NCBI GenBank assembly: GCA_037178975.1
Contig: JASJZH010000003.1
Coordinates: 7,564,001-7,628,000 of the forward strand
Origin: Oscheius tipulae
Lineage: Eukaryota > Nematoda > Chromadorea > Rhabditida > Rhabditidae
Direction of reading: 5' to 3'
Length of the DNA stretch: 64,000 bases
A program made the position numbers and the translations under genes. Every line of letters starts with the position of its first letter. Positions within the stretch are counted from its first letter, which is position 1. This document shows, one piece after another, positions 21,451 to 36,419 of the stretch. The notes beneath the pieces are model-generated. The model ran no database searches and had not been told where the DNA came from. It saw only the letters and a program-made list of their open reading frames with translations.

Positions 21451-24400
21451 ATGGCAGAACTTTCCTCCTCGGCATTGTCCGACCGGCTGTTCTTCTTCGA
21501 CTTGGATCCAGACGAACAGAAGCACTTCAAGGAGGAGAACCCGAGCATTGTCGCTATGTGGGAACTGGCCGAGTCTTTGCCTGGTCTTCCACTTGGATTC
21601 AGGAGATATCTCTATGATATTAACACATGGAAAGCATCGCATCTTCAGAGAAAATGGTAGATCTACAAAATCCCTTCAACTTTCTTCTGTTCAGTCTATC
21701 AGGAGCTCCACACAGGGAAAGACTTGCGAATCGATTCATGCCAACAGCTATTGAATCTAAGAAGAAAAATTTGTGTATTGCTCGACTTTACTATCTCGAT
21801 CTTTCTATTCTGGAGCGATTCGGACTCGAGTATGCCGAGTTCCACAGGGAGAAGGCACAGAGCATTGGTAGGTCAACTTATTCTCATTTGCGAAGATAGA
21901 CTTCCAGACAGTCTCCGAAGACACATCGAGTTCCCCTTGTCTTTCTTAATCAACAGTGATCCATTCTCCTTGTAAGTGTTCCACTTGATGTGCAACAAAC
22001 TTCGTTCAGGTACGTGAACCGACAGATGGTCGAGAAGCCAGTTATTCTCTGTACTCACTGCGACACCAGCGCCATGTCCTTTGGATCCGTCAACAAATTT
22101 CACGAGCATTTCAAGGAACACGGGATCTTGACAGCCTATGGATGCCACCGGTGTCTTCACCTTTTCCATACTCGAGAAATGTGGGAGCAGCATAGAAAAG
22201 AAACATGTAAAGAGAACTCTACTGACGACGTGAGTCCATATCGAAACAAACAGTCATTATTTACTTCAGCCATTGTCAGCTTCTCTTTACGCGATTGCCT
22301 GTGTCGGATGCGGCTTCATGTACGTCTACAATCCTCAAGTCTTTACTGGGGCCGTCTCCGGGAGACAACTGGGAGATCTGATGCGTATCCAGAACTGTCA
22401 CTGCTGGGACGAGATGGTCATGTTCCGTCTTGTCACCACAGAAAACGAAGACGACCTACTCTCTTCCGAGGTTCATGTCGAACCGAGAAGATGGACAGGA
22501 GTTACTTACTTGCACGAGAGTACGTTTCTTCCTTTATCATTGGAAACTTTTTCGTTTTAGAACACGCCACCTGCCGAAACATTTGCGGAATTGAAAGATG
22601 TGGAGTGAAATCGTCCTCCTTCTCGGACCATATCGTACACACAGAACAGCATTGTGGAAGTCAAAGAATTCAGTTCCAATTTGTCAACTTCCTGAACGAA
22701 CTGGTCGATCTGGTATGTCCTCGCTCTTTGCTTTCATTCCATCATCTCATTCAGAACCCGACAGTCAAAAACGAGCTGAACTGGAGAAGACGTCGTGCCA
22801 GAGCCTATCCGAAAAGCATCCGCAAGTTAAAATCGGAAGGACCGGGAGAGAGAAAGATGCCGGGTGGGGCGTTACATGCCTTCACAGTCAGCTTTGACCC
22901 GAATCCGGTTCTACCTGGAATTTCCAAGACCTTTTCAAGGTGACTCTTGTTTTTTACTCGCTAGAATCTGTTCGAGTTTTAGAGTGTCGCTGTGTAGACA
23001 ATGTCAAACTCTGACAATTGGCTCTGAACCAGCTTTGTCCCATGCCAAATACTGTTACAAGGACCAGTCTATCAGCCCAGACGAGATTTGCTACTCGGAC
23101 AAATACGTGAGTCTATCTCTTCTAAATATTCCATTTCTTTTTCAGGCGACCAATATCTGGGACTTCCAGCACCTGCCCAATGACCGCGGAACCTGTCCAG
23201 TGGTCAAATGTCGACATCGGGCCTGCTCGATACATGGCTTCGTAGTCCACATGCTGACAAAGCACGGAGTCCAAGTCACCCAGAACCTGTCTCTTCTGAA
23301 AAGTGAGCTCGAAAAAAAGTGAAAAATAATGAGATTCACAGAATATGAGGAGGACGATAGGGAAGATTACATGCTATCGCGTCCATGCTTGAAGTCTATG
23401 GAAATTAACCAGAAATGTCTGCTCACCTACGACGGCCATTTTCCGATCGAAGGAAACACCTGGTCGAAAGTGGACTACACTCCCGAAGATCTCTTCTGTA
23501 AGGAGGATGGAGCAGTTGATCTCTCAGTGGCTGTGACTATTCAGGAAATAGGAGATAAGGAAGAGACATTAGCCATCGATAAGAACGTGTACAAGAGCAA
23601 GCCAGTCGAGGAAGAAAGAGTTCCAAATCAACCGCCTACATCCAGAGAGCCAATCGTTTTAAAGATTGATCGACATTTACTGGGTGAGAAATCTCAATGT
23701 CACCGGTTTCAACACTCTGTTTCAGGCGCTTCATATCTCCGCAAAGATTCGACTTCCCGTCCTAGACCATCTGTTGTTCCCGACCAAATTCCTATTAAAA
23801 AGAAGAAGAGAACGGAGGAAGAACGTCAGAAGAGGAAACGCGACAAGAATTTGGTCGCGAACATTGAGGCTATGCCGAGAGCAGAAACAGACCGTGGTCC
23901 GTCAGAAGAGATTCGAGCTGCTCAGAAGGCGGAATGTGATGAAGCCATCAAGAGGCACCGTCAGGATGTGACGACTATCTTTTCTCAACATTTTTTGATT
24001 TTCAGCCCATTCTCTACAACTTCAAGAGGCAATGTTTCGACTGTGGACTCATAATGAAAGATGAGGCCTCTCTGCAGAATCATCTGAAGGAACACAATCC
24101 AATGGACTTGAATCCGTTAAATTTCTCTTGTCCCTTTTGTGATGTGAAACTCGACGATATGCCCAGCTACTACGAACATATGTACCGGATACATAGCAAA
24201 CCAAACTTTGATGTGAGTTGTTCTTTAAAGATACATCAAAGGAACAATTCAGCTGACCAAGACAGTATCGCCAATCTGTTGCTCTCTCTGTGAGAATGGT
24301 CGTAACTACGAGACCCTCGTCCCACATCTGCGCTTTGAATGCACCTACGCTAAGAACTGTGGAATCTGCAAGTACAAACTGCACGAGATGAAGGATGGGA

Positions 24401-27400
24401 AAGTGCAACTGTTCAAGAGTAGCCAGCGAGACAAGCACATGAAGAAACACCAGGAGCACTTCAAACGGTGAGTATTTCCTAATTAGTATCTTATAGTTAT
24501 GTATTTCAGTTTCGCCTGTTTGTGTGGGCAGGACTTTCCCCATTTCGTTCTCTACGCGAACCACGTTTGCGAGAAAAAGGAAGAAAAGAAGATTGTCACT
24601 ATTCGGCTATCCCTGAAACTGTTCCAGAATATTGTAAGTCCCGACGGTATGTTCACAAAGGAATTGAGGAATACTGATTCTCTTACAGAGGTCGTCAAAT
24701 GGATCATAAAGCAAAGAAGTGCTAGTCGTCCGTCCACCTCAGCGACCAACGAAAATGCGGCACAAGCTGTAACCACGAAAGGATCTTCGGAGCGTCTCAT
24801 AGAGAAGAGTACCGCTCTGAACGGCCTCACATCTTTCACGGAACCAACTCTAAAACGACGACGAGAAGAGTCCACCTTCAGAATGCCAGAACGACCTTCA
24901 CCCTCAGTTACTGTTCTGGATATGAATCCACCATCTGTCGTCTGTCTAAATCCCCCGCCATCGATTATCTGTCTAGACCAACCAGATCCATGTAAGTCGA
25001 ATCAGACAGCAGGTTTCAAGAGGTCTTTAGACGGACCAATCCCTCCAACGAATCAAAATGTCACGAATAGAGAAATAATTGGAGCCGATGAAATAAGTCT
25101 TGGGCCATCTAGCTCAAAAGACGATGACGATATCGTATTTTGCGAGGTACAGTTTGTTCCTTTACGTAATCAGTCCATCTACCTTCCAGGCAGTTGCCAA
25201 CTCGAAACTGTCGACTGCGAAGAGCGTTGCCGAGGAAGACGACGAGATTATGATTTGCGAGCCGTCGGAGCCGTGCGTTGGACAGAATGTGCATCAATTA
25301 CTCTTTTTTAGAATCAAGAAGCAAGCTCGGGAGAAAAATCATAAGTGTGCCTATTGCTCGCAGTCGTTCTACACAGAGAGAAGTCTCGAACTTCACAAGA
25401 AATTCAGCCATGAAGAAGATGTCTCCACGACGACGAAAAGAATCTTCGGAACCTATGGAATTCCCGTGGGAAGGGATCTGTTCTTCTGTCCCAACTGTAT
25501 GTACGCCTTTGAGAATCCGACGACTCACCTTGATCACATGGCTGGTCACATAAAAGGAATCGTGTAAGTTGTCCACGAGAGAAAGAGAGACAACTGAAAA
25601 CATATTTTAGAATTTGTGACTATTGCAGCGGAACATCAGGCTCGCGACAAATGATGATTAAGTAGGCTATAAGGCAACTGAACAAGCATGATTTTCAGAC
25701 ATCTAAGCACCAGCGGACATGGCCTTGCTCCAGCCTCCATAGACCCTGAAAGGGAAACGGATACGACTGTACTGCCTATTCCGGGCGAGTTCTGGTGTAC
25801 AGAATGCTCTCCCAGTCTTGTATTTGCCACCGTAAGCTAGATGCTAGAAGAGCTCAACGCAATTCCAGGACTCGAGTCTCTTCCTGCATTTGATCATGGA
25901 TCATGGCCAACAACTCTTCTATTTCTGCAAAAAGTGTCTCTTCGGCAACACAAATATGAGCCATGTTCTGCAGCATATTCAAATGGGAATTTGTGGCATT
26001 GAACGGCAGATCTATGAAAGGACTCTCGGTTGCGTGCTCGCAAAGTCCCTTCACTTTCATCCGGAAGACGAAGACCAACACAAGAGGTACTTGTCTTTGG
26101 AGGAGAATCGGAACAAGGTAAGCCATTCTAGCTGCAAATTCAATGGAAATATTCAGTTTATGACACCGAATGATTGCCCACGACGAGGTACTATCCGCTT
26201 CTCGACACGGATGAGCACCTGCCACGAGGTACATGAGGACGGCCAGAAGTGTTTCAATCCCGTAGGTCATCCCACTCAATCCACTTTCATTGGTTTAGAT
26301 GAACTTCTTCCACTACGAGAACCATCTGATCCAAGTGAACAATTACTATGTGGCTGAGAGCGCTTGTCTCCCGGACAGACTCCTACCCAGACGAGTATAT
26401 GTGGATCCCAAATGGAATCTGTTCAAATGGATCGAAAAGAAAAACAACTTGGGTCCAAAGCAGAGTGAGAGCAGTCAAAAATTAGACAACAATGCTCAAT
26501 TCAGTATCCATCGATAAATGGCCTGACACCACGGCGAAACATTATCCACGGCCAGGCAATCAGGTGCCGATTGGAGCCCATACGTTGATTTTTCACAAAC
26601 CTGTAAGTACAGAGGGGCTCCTTTGGATAGTTCGTTTAGAATGTGATGGTCGCCGCTGCTCTTCCACAACCTCGAGTCCAATTTCAGCAGCAGCTAAACA
26701 TTATGGCACATCCGCATCCTTATATAAATTCTCAACAAATGATGACTGAGCAGCAGGTACGGATTCTACACCATTTGGCCCAACAGCAGCGGTATCAGCA
26801 ACAGCAAGCACAGGAACAGGGCCAGCCGAGTACAGAGATGATACAGCAGCAAGCACCACAAGTACATACTAGATTTTTTTTATAGAATAATAGAGATTCC
26901 AGCAAAGTCATCTTCAGGCAATGCTTGCTCAAAACGGGAGAGGAGCCTGGCAAGGGGTAAGTCGAGCAGATTGTCAACTGACCAGCAGTATTTTAGCCTC
27001 CTCCAGGCGGCATGGTTCGTATGAATCCACCTCCAGGTTATCAACATCACGCACAACAAGGTCCAATGATGCAGCAAGTCGCACAGCCAAATATGAGACC
27101 TGGACAGATGATGCAACAGCAGAACCAGTACGCTGGAATGCCGCAGCAGGCGCTTTCTGGACAGTGTCAGCCAAGACAGCATCCACAGTCTGCAGCGCAG
27201 GTACCATTTGTCCGGTTCAGCAGAATCAGATATCAGCCCAGGTTCCACAACCACAACAACCGAATGCAGCAAGACCACCTCAGTCCCGCCAACAATCTGT
27301 TCACATCCAACCATCCACTTCTCAAGCTCAAGAACCCCATCAATCTGTCCAACAAGTCCAAACTACCCCAGACGGAGTTCCACTGCAACCTGTGATCGAT

Positions 27401-28770
27401 CGAGAAGTTTCGGTTGGTTGAAGATAGAATATAGCAAAAGTTCTTTCAGACTTGTGCTGTTTGTAATAAGGTAACTCCGAACTGTCTACTGGTCGGTCTT
27501 CTGAAACTTAAAGCGCGACAGGAGTGTATTAACTCTGTTCTGGTGACAACTCCTCAAGCACTACCTCTTCAGGAGAAAAAAGACATCAGTCTTCGGGTAC
27601 GCTCCCTCTAACTTTCAACAAAAACGCTTTGGTTCCAGTTGAAAAGTCTGAATTCGGTGTGTTTCAAGCACGTAAATCCCTGGGGCGTGCAAATAGTGGC
27701 TGGAAAGTTCTGTACTCAAGAGCCCAAAGCTCTCTCCTACGTCTTTGCTGATTCGTTTTCTCCGGCTCTCAAGTCGCAATTTTATGACATCCTTTTGAAC
27801 GCCGAAATTTATAAGTTACGGAGGAATGAAATTGATTTGGCCACATTTTTGAAACGTCTGCGAGCTGGGACACAGTGCAACATGGAGGTGGGAAACAATA
27901 CTTCCAATAGCACCAAAGCTGCTTCAGAGCTGCCAGACAATTCTAAAGACTTCGGTCGAGGCTCATCTCCATTCGTTTCACTCGAGACTGGAAGATGATA
28001 ATAGAACGATCCATCTCTGCGCTATTTGCAAGAAAGAGTATAGAACCGAAGAGGATATGCTCCACCACATCATGCTCAATCATGCACTCTCGAGACGAGG
28101 TCAGGACGTCCCATTCGAGCTGATGTGTCCAGTCTGCGGGGTCATATCGCTCAGTACTGACTTCCTCGAGACGCATCTGCTGCAGCAGCACAGCATGTTT
28201 TCTTCGAGGTCAGTTATTTCTTGCCAGTCGAAAATCTTGCTTTCAGTTGTCGTTGTGTCTTCGCCAATCTTGCAGCGAAGGGTCAACACGAAAGGAAACA
28301 TCACAGTGCCCAGTATGTTCCCTAACCATTTGGACATACACCCAAGTTCAGAAGCAGCCGTTGCTGCCTGCTCTGCGGAGAATGTGACGTCTTCGAGCCG
28401 TTTAAGTGTAAATCACTCGTTGTGACACATGCACATGTACACGGCTTGGATTGCAAATACACCTGTCGTGTCTGTTTCGAATCCGCCGAAAGTGTAAGAT
28501 AACAACTAGCTGATCCGATCATATATGGATTTAGCACTCGCAACTAGCCGAGCACTGCCGACAAGTTCATCGAATCGACGTTAGATGCGAGCTCTGTAAT
28601 GTAAATCTCTCAGCTGACCAGAGAGCGGATCATGTGGCTCTCCGACATGAGGTTTTCCTTTTTTTTCCTCACCAGTTACAGAAGTCTTTCAGCTTCGACT
28701 GTACAACCTCAGACACGAGTTCAAAGTGACGACTCCGCCCGACATGCGAGAAGTCCTCGGTCTTTCCTGA
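21451..28770 (+). CDS. Giant multi-C2H2 zinc-finger protein with glutamine-rich region
   Basis: The ATG at 21451 follows an acceptor-like CTTTCAG, and the last exon ends PDMREVLGLS with TGA at 28768-28770. About 25 exons with short introns carry more than 20 zinc-finger-like units. Examples are ILCTHCDTSAMSF...HFKEH and GCHRCLHLF (about 22040-22190), CFDCGLIMKDEASLQNHLKE and FSCPFCDVKLDD (about 24030-24190), HKCAYCSQSFYTERSLELHK (about 25350), FFCPNCMYAF (25490), HLCAICKKEYRTEEDMLHH (28015-28070) and VRCELCNVNLS (28590). A lysine/arginine-rich segment (KKKKRTEEERQKRKRDK, about 23800) looks like a nuclear signal. A Gln/Pro/Met-rich stretch covers 26640-27420. It is probably a nuclear DNA-binding or chromatin protein. 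I cannot name an orthologue, and two adjacent genes cannot be excluded. Confidence 0.7.
26640..27420 (+). other. Gln/Pro/Met-rich low-complexity domain of the zinc-finger gene
   Basis: Exons here encode runs such as QQQRYQQQQAQEQGQ, NPPPGYQHHAQQGPMMQQ and VPQPQQPNAARPPQSRQQ. The composition is prion-like, as in many nematode PQN proteins. The Q-rich frame before about 27198 and the Q-rich frame after about 27220 differ. The only GT-AG pair that joins them in phase is 20 nt long (27199-27218). Confidence 0.6.
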
Positions 28771-29304
28771 TAACTGCCCTTCTACACTACATACCTTTTA
28801 TACAATAATTCTGTTCGTGTAATCCTGTTTCACTTGTTCCTTACAGTCATAAATATAGTTGTCTTTGGTCTTTGTATGTACATAAGGTCACAGATCATTT
28901 GGGATAGCGAGAGATTACAAGGAGATATATTGGGAACACCCGGGTTAAGGAGATCATTGGGAGGGGAGGAATCTGTTCAAAAGACTGAATTCCTTCCAAG
29001 GCAACCACGACCGATTGGATGTCAAGGCTGTCGTCTTCAGACTGTCGGCTATTGAGGTCAGAGTCTGAACAGATTATGTCTGTTACAAGAACTCTTTTAC
29101 CCTCATTGGAGGAAACCGACTTACTTCCGACTTTTCTGTATTGTACGACGAATATATTGGCTATAAAGGAGACAATCTGTTTGGTGAGATCTTGGTCGAG
29201 TTTCAAGCACTCTGGCCTAACGGATCCCCTACTCCTTTGTATCTTAGAACAAGATTTAATCTGTGTGGTGGATATACTCTCTTACACAGACATGTAGCTT
29301 CATT
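28771..29304. other. Intergenic, one unexplained open frame
   Basis: A plus-strand frame of about 80 codons (roughly 29066-29306) contains YKNSFTLIGG, SDFSVLYDEYIGYKGDNL and LVEFQALWPNG and ends two bases inside the antisense of the TTR-like gene. It looks coding-like but has no start codon and no recognised relative, so it may be a gene or transposase relic. Confidence 0.3.
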
Positions 29305-29755
29305 TTAATGCAAACAGTCCCTCTCCTCGCCTTCAAACTTCCCAGCCAGCTGCAGAACACCGAAGTTGAAGGGCTTCCCCGGCTGTTTCGTCTTCTGAAC
29401 ATAGGCTGATGGAATGAAGACCGTTAGTTTCCGTTGACAGGGCTAAAGTTTGAGGGGAAAACAACAAAGATATAGACCAAAATACCTTCAAGAAGTCGTT
29501 ACAGTCGTGGAAAATGACCAGCTTGGGCTCAATGGAGCTGATCTCGTCAGCAGTTCCGGACAGATGGAACTTGCCATCGTCGTCCGTCTTCGCGGAATCC
29601 ATGAGCTCATCGGGAGTGAGTTTGTCATGCTCGAATAGCTTGACCAGGACTCCAGAGGCTGGTTTTTCCTCGCACATGAGGATTCCTTCAACGGCTGTGG
29701 ACTGTGTAAAGCCGATTGCCGTGACGGCAGGAATTATTAGAAGAAGTATTAGCAT
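29305..29755 (-). CDS. Transthyretin-like (TTR) secreted protein
   Basis: Two exons, 29486-29755 and 29305-29442, give 135 residues. A signal peptide (MLILLLIIPAVTAIGF) is followed by the nematode TTR-52 domain pattern: VEGILMCEEKPASGVLVKLF, then DELMDSAKTDDDGKFHLSG and PKLVIFHDCND in exon 1, and KLTVFIPSAYV with FNFGVLQLAGKFEGEERDCL in exon 2. The family is nematode-specific, secreted, and linked in C. elegans to apoptotic cell recognition and neuron protection, but most members have no known role. It lies 225 bp downstream of the S28 peptidase stop on the same strand, so it may be the second gene of an operon. Confidence 0.93.
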
Positions 29756-29980
29756 GATTATAGAAATAGAGAAGGGGAGAAACTAGCAGTGGGTTGAAGC
29801 TTATTTGGCCAAAAGGCGCTAGGTTACAAAGTGACCGCGTCATAACCGGTTCTGGCTGGCGGAAGTTTGTGAAAGAGAGACAATGACTAAGTAAGGGACA
29901 GGGACAAACTGTCACTGGCATTGAAAAGAAAGATAAAGAGAGTCCGAGACGTATGGTGATCAGTTATCTTTATCTAGCTC

Positions 29981-32900
29981 TCATTTCTGTCGATGCTCCT
30001 TGATCCACTTTTTGATGTACGTCTTCTCGATCTCTCGGACCTGTTGGACTTCTTCAGTATCGCTCGAGTGTTTGCCCCGGAGGTCGTAGTGATGAGCACC
30101 CTGCTTCAGAATGAGTGAGACCAGATCGGAGCTTGTCTTCTTCGGCTTCAGGGACCATCCTCCACCGGACCAAGGGTCGAGGAAACCATTTCTGAAAGAC
30201 GTAGCCTTGCTCTCTCTGCCTCTATGTCTCTACTCATGCCTCTTTCCCATTCTGTTCTTCTGTCCCTCTATCCCTCTATCTCTCTGTTCCTCTATCCCTC
30301 TATCTCTCTGTTCCTCTATCCCTCTATCTCTCTGTCGCTCTATCCCTCTATCTCTCTGTCTCTCTATCTCTCCTAGAAACCAATTCTTTCGGTCTACCTC
30401 TGTCAGCCTAATTGCCTCTTCTAGAAACTTCGCAAAAATGCTGCAAAACAAACAAACATTTGTTGCAAAAATAGCTGTAAATAGGCAAACTCGAGACTAC
30501 AAAAGCGACCGGAGCGGACGTCTCCGTAATGCCAGTTCGTCAAGGGGCACTAATGAACTCTGAACTCGTCCAGACTCTTGGTGTACTTAGGGGTCCTTTT
30601 GCCCTTCAAAACTCTGCCTCTCATCTAGTTAATCCCCAACAACTACACTACTTAACGACTCTTCTTGTTCGCAAGCTCTACTCGTCTACCAGAGCGATCT
30701 CCAACTTCTCTTCTAGGCACTACTACACGTAGATGGATTCTATCGTAATAAACTGATTGTCTTACTGTTCTTGTTTTGTCTGTTCTGGTGTCCAGCCTAG
30801 TCTACTCTACTCGTTCCGAACCACTGTTTCTATGTCTCTGTTTCTGTGTCACTGTGTCTCTGTCCAGAACTCACGAGAAGATGATATTGCTGGCAGTCGG
30901 AAAAGTGGTTCCATACAACTGAGTAGCCCAATGGGGACGAACCATAGACCGATCGAATCCCAGTTTGCCAAACCTGAATCACACTATCAGTCAGTTTAGG
31001 ACGTTCCTTACGTGTCATTGCAGCTCTGAATAGTGTTCTCTACAGAGAAGGGACAGTCCTTGACGAAGAAATCATTGGGAGGACCACTTGCACAGAGGGG
31101 CATGATCATTTCGGTGCAGGCTTGGAATGGCCAGCCTAGTGGGTCTCCAAGAGCGGCGAAACCGCCGCTACATTTGGCCAAATTGGCACAGAGAGAGGAG
31201 ACAGTTCCTGAGAGAATCTAGTGACTGTCTCTGTCTCTCTTACCTGTGTAGTTGTAATACAGATTAGCTACTCGGTACATTTGAGTCGCTGCCTCTTCAT
31301 CAGTTTTACCCACAGTGGACAGGAATTTACAGGCTTCCTTGACTGGCCAGCCGGGGAGAGGTGAGAGGAAGTCAGTCGGGTAGGGGTAGTTAACCTGGAA
31401 GAGTGGCAGTGGCAGGGGTCAACTGACCATTGCCATGCTTTCGAAGATGTCTCTCATGTAAGCCCTCAAAAACTCGTGATCTTCAGGATCCTCAACCAAA
31501 GATTTGTCTTCCAATCTGAAGATCTTGTTCAACTTTTCCCGACCCTCCTTCGTCTGTGCCAAATTCTGGAAGGCTTCCCAGCCACGAAGGACTGCTTTGG
31601 AGTTGCAGCCACTGTTGACGGCGGACCGGGTTACAATCTGGAGCCTTTTTAAAAGGAGTCGGATACTCTTACCATGTCATATACATCTTCGGGGACATCA
31701 GAGTCCTGGAACCAGAAGACTGGAGCTGAGGCAGCAATGGCACCGACGACCTTGTGGGGATACTTGATTCGGAGCCAGCCAGAAAGCATGCCTCCATATG
31801 ATCCACCGAAGGCAATGACGGAAGCGTTGTTGGCTCCGGTGATTCGCTGGAAATGACAGGTTACAATGAGACTCTGTATCTCTATCTTTGCCTCTATGTC
31901 TCTACTCATGCCTCTTTCCCATTCTGTTCTTCTGTCCCTCTATCTCTCTGTCCCTCTATCCCTCTGTCTCTCTATCTCTCTCAGAAACCAAGATGCCCGT
32001 CTCTCGCCGCCAATCCCGCTCCGCAGTCGCGCCAGCCGTAGCAGCAGTAGATCGTCGTAGGCGTTCGGGAAAGAAAACCACCCAGGCTGCTCGTCGTCGG
32101 GCCTACGATGAATTCTAAACTCGCCCACGGGTCCTCTTGCCCTCCAAGACTCTGCCTCTCTTCTAGTCAATCCAGGACAACTTCATCCCTTGACGGCTTT
32201 TCTTGTTCTGAAGCTCTACTCGTCTACCAGAGGGAGATCTACCCTCCAACTTTTCTCCTAGGCTGTGCTGTAGGTAGATTCTATTATAATAAACTGTGTA
32301 TTACTGTCCTTGTTCTATCTCTCTATTAGTTACTGCTCTGTAGGGGTTGGTAGTCGTTACTTGTTGTCTCGTCATGTTCTCTGGATTACCACTACTCATC
32401 GAGTGCAATTCACTTGTTCAGTCACTCCAGTCGTCCTGAACTACTGAAATCACATGACTCTTTACAAATTGGACATATGGTCCCATGGGAATAGGCATAG
32501 GAGTCTAATATTGTTACTGTGTCAACTGGGATGAGAGACAGTACCTAGAGGTCAAGTAGAGCTCCAGAGGGAATAGGAAGGTACAGTAGTCAGGGTATTC
32601 CTTTAATAAATACTTTTCTTCAAGCCGACTCTACTTATTAAGAATTCCAACTGTACCGAAGCTACTGGAGGAGATCTACTGGTAAAACAGCGCCCGACTA
32701 CTCCTGATTTTTCTAGGTAGACTCTCTTTCTTCCTAATCTGCCTGTCTGCTTCTCTCTCTCTCTGTCTCATGATTTTACCTCACCGCTCTCTTCAAAGAA
32801 GCAGTGAGAAGAACCGATGGAGATGTAACAGGTAGTCTATGAAACTTAATAGCCTACTACTGTTCCATGCCCATTGTACTGTCTGATGTCTACTGTCTAC

Positions 32901-33473
32901 CGTCAGTTTAACTGTTCTTTGCCCCTTGTCTACTGACTGTTATTGTCCACTGTCCCTCGCAAAACCCACATGGTCTCTGAGGTAGTCAATCAGGAGAACG
33001 AAGTCGGCCAAGGCCTGTTCCGAGGACAGGTATCCGAGTCGGTCAGTGCTCGTATAGCTCTGATTCCCATAAGGCATGGTCTTTCCATAGTAGCGATGCT
33101 CGCAGAAGACTACAGCTGCTCCTAGCTCCGGGGCCAGATCCCACATGAAACCCTACAAATATTTTGAACTTGGAGGACTGTTCCTTACCGTATTCTCCGC
33201 AAACGCTTCGAGCTTCCCCTCGTTTCCAGTGTAGAAGAGGATCGGTCCTCCAGGAGTATAGTCCTTGGTGTTGAGGAAGTATCTCATGGAGAAGATATCC
33301 GTGTTGGCAAAGGAGAAGTGGTCGACCGGGACACCATCCAGCCATTCCTCGGACCATTGATAGCCATTTTTCAAGCCTTGAAGGCCAAATTTCTGTTGCG
33401 AGAAGACGACGGGATCGGTTAGGAGACGAGCCGAAACGGCTGTCGCCAGAAGAACTGGCCAGAGCAGTCGCAT
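29981..33473 (-). CDS. S28 family serine carboxypeptidase (lysosomal Pro-X carboxypeptidase type)
   Basis: Eight exons (33189-33473, 32970-33152, 31673-31846, 31428-31637, 31244-31394, 31012-31207, 30875-30973, 29981-30191) give exactly 503 codons. The start at 33473 opens a signal peptide ([15 protein letters not shown]); an in-frame upstream Met at 33530 would bury it. All catalytic elements are present: FGGSYGGML (nucleophile Ser), [12 protein letters not shown] (Asp) and GAHHYDLRG (His). Other family landmarks are [22 protein letters not shown] and [10 protein letters not shown]. The family cleaves after proline in lysosomes or outside the cell; C. elegans relatives are named pcp. Two introns are unusually long (31847-32969 and 30192-30874), and each holds a copy of a small opposite-strand gene unit; the other introns are 33-70 nt or somewhat longer. 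Confidence 0.95.
30218..30775 (+). repeat. Duplicated gene-like unit, copy A, in S28 peptidase intron 7
   Basis: It shares with 31890-32316 a 5' block (GCCTCTATGTCTCTACTCAT then CCCATTCTGTTCTTCTGTCC), a variable run of CTCTATCC/CTCTATCT units, an acceptor-like CTAG followed by AAACCAA, a 41-codon frame, and a 3' block containing AGCTCTACTCGTCTACCAGA, GATTCTAT and AATAAACTG. It occupies nearly the whole intron and is antisense to the host gene. Confidence 0.75.
30438..30563 (+). CDS. Small gene nested antisense in S28 peptidase intron, copy A (41 aa)
   Basis: The frame from ATG 30438 to TGA 30563 encodes 41 residues, moderately basic (for example [17 protein letters not shown]). Copy B at 31993 has exactly the same length, and the two agree around the stop (GAACTCTGA against GAATTCTAA) and through a conserved 3' region with AATAAA at about 30749. 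The proteins themselves are very different, and an alternative frame from ATG 30529 begins MPV as copy B does, so copy A may be decayed. An acceptor-like TTCTAG lies 13 nt before the ATG. Function unknown. Confidence 0.35.
   Translation: MLQNKQTFVAKIAVNRQTRDYKSDRSGRLRNASSSRGTNEL
31890..32316 (+). repeat. Duplicated gene-like unit, copy B, in S28 peptidase intron 2
   Basis: Partner of 30218-30775: the same 5' block, a shorter CT-rich run ending TCTCTCTCAG directly before AAACCAAGATG, a 41-codon frame, and the same 3' block with TAATAAACTG at about 32288. Both copies are on the plus strand, opposite to the host peptidase. Confidence 0.75.
31993..32118 (+). CDS. Arginine-rich microprotein nested antisense in S28 peptidase intron, copy B (41 aa)
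   Basis: ATG 31993 to TAA 32118. The protein begins [14 protein letters not shown] and has the basic clusters DRRRRSGKK and ARRRAYDEF: ten Arg and two Lys in 41 residues, with no signal peptide and no Cys. The composition resembles small sperm nuclear basic proteins or other nucleic-acid-binding peptides, but this is composition only. Support for expression: a pyrimidine-tract acceptor (CTCTCTCAG) 8 nt before the ATG, which could serve cis- or trans-splicing; a polyadenylation signal AATAAA 170 nt after the stop; and a second copy of the same unit five introns away that keeps the 3' end. Confidence 0.5.
   Translation: MPVSRRQSRSAVAPAVAAVDRRRRSGKKTTQAARRRAYDEF

Positions 33474-36419
<2,946 letters not shown>

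Noticed and set aside
30257-30370. Regular CTCTATCC/CTCTATCT repeat units that could suggest a CRISPR-like or coding repeat
   Set aside because: The units are 8-16 nt with no spacers, in a eukaryotic intron; it is a microsatellite-like pyrimidine tract, part of the nested unit.
30529-30732. 67-codon frame starting MPVRQGAL in nested copy A
   Set aside because: It begins like copy B but then runs through the block that is 3' UTR in copy B, so it is more likely a by-product of decay than the true gene.
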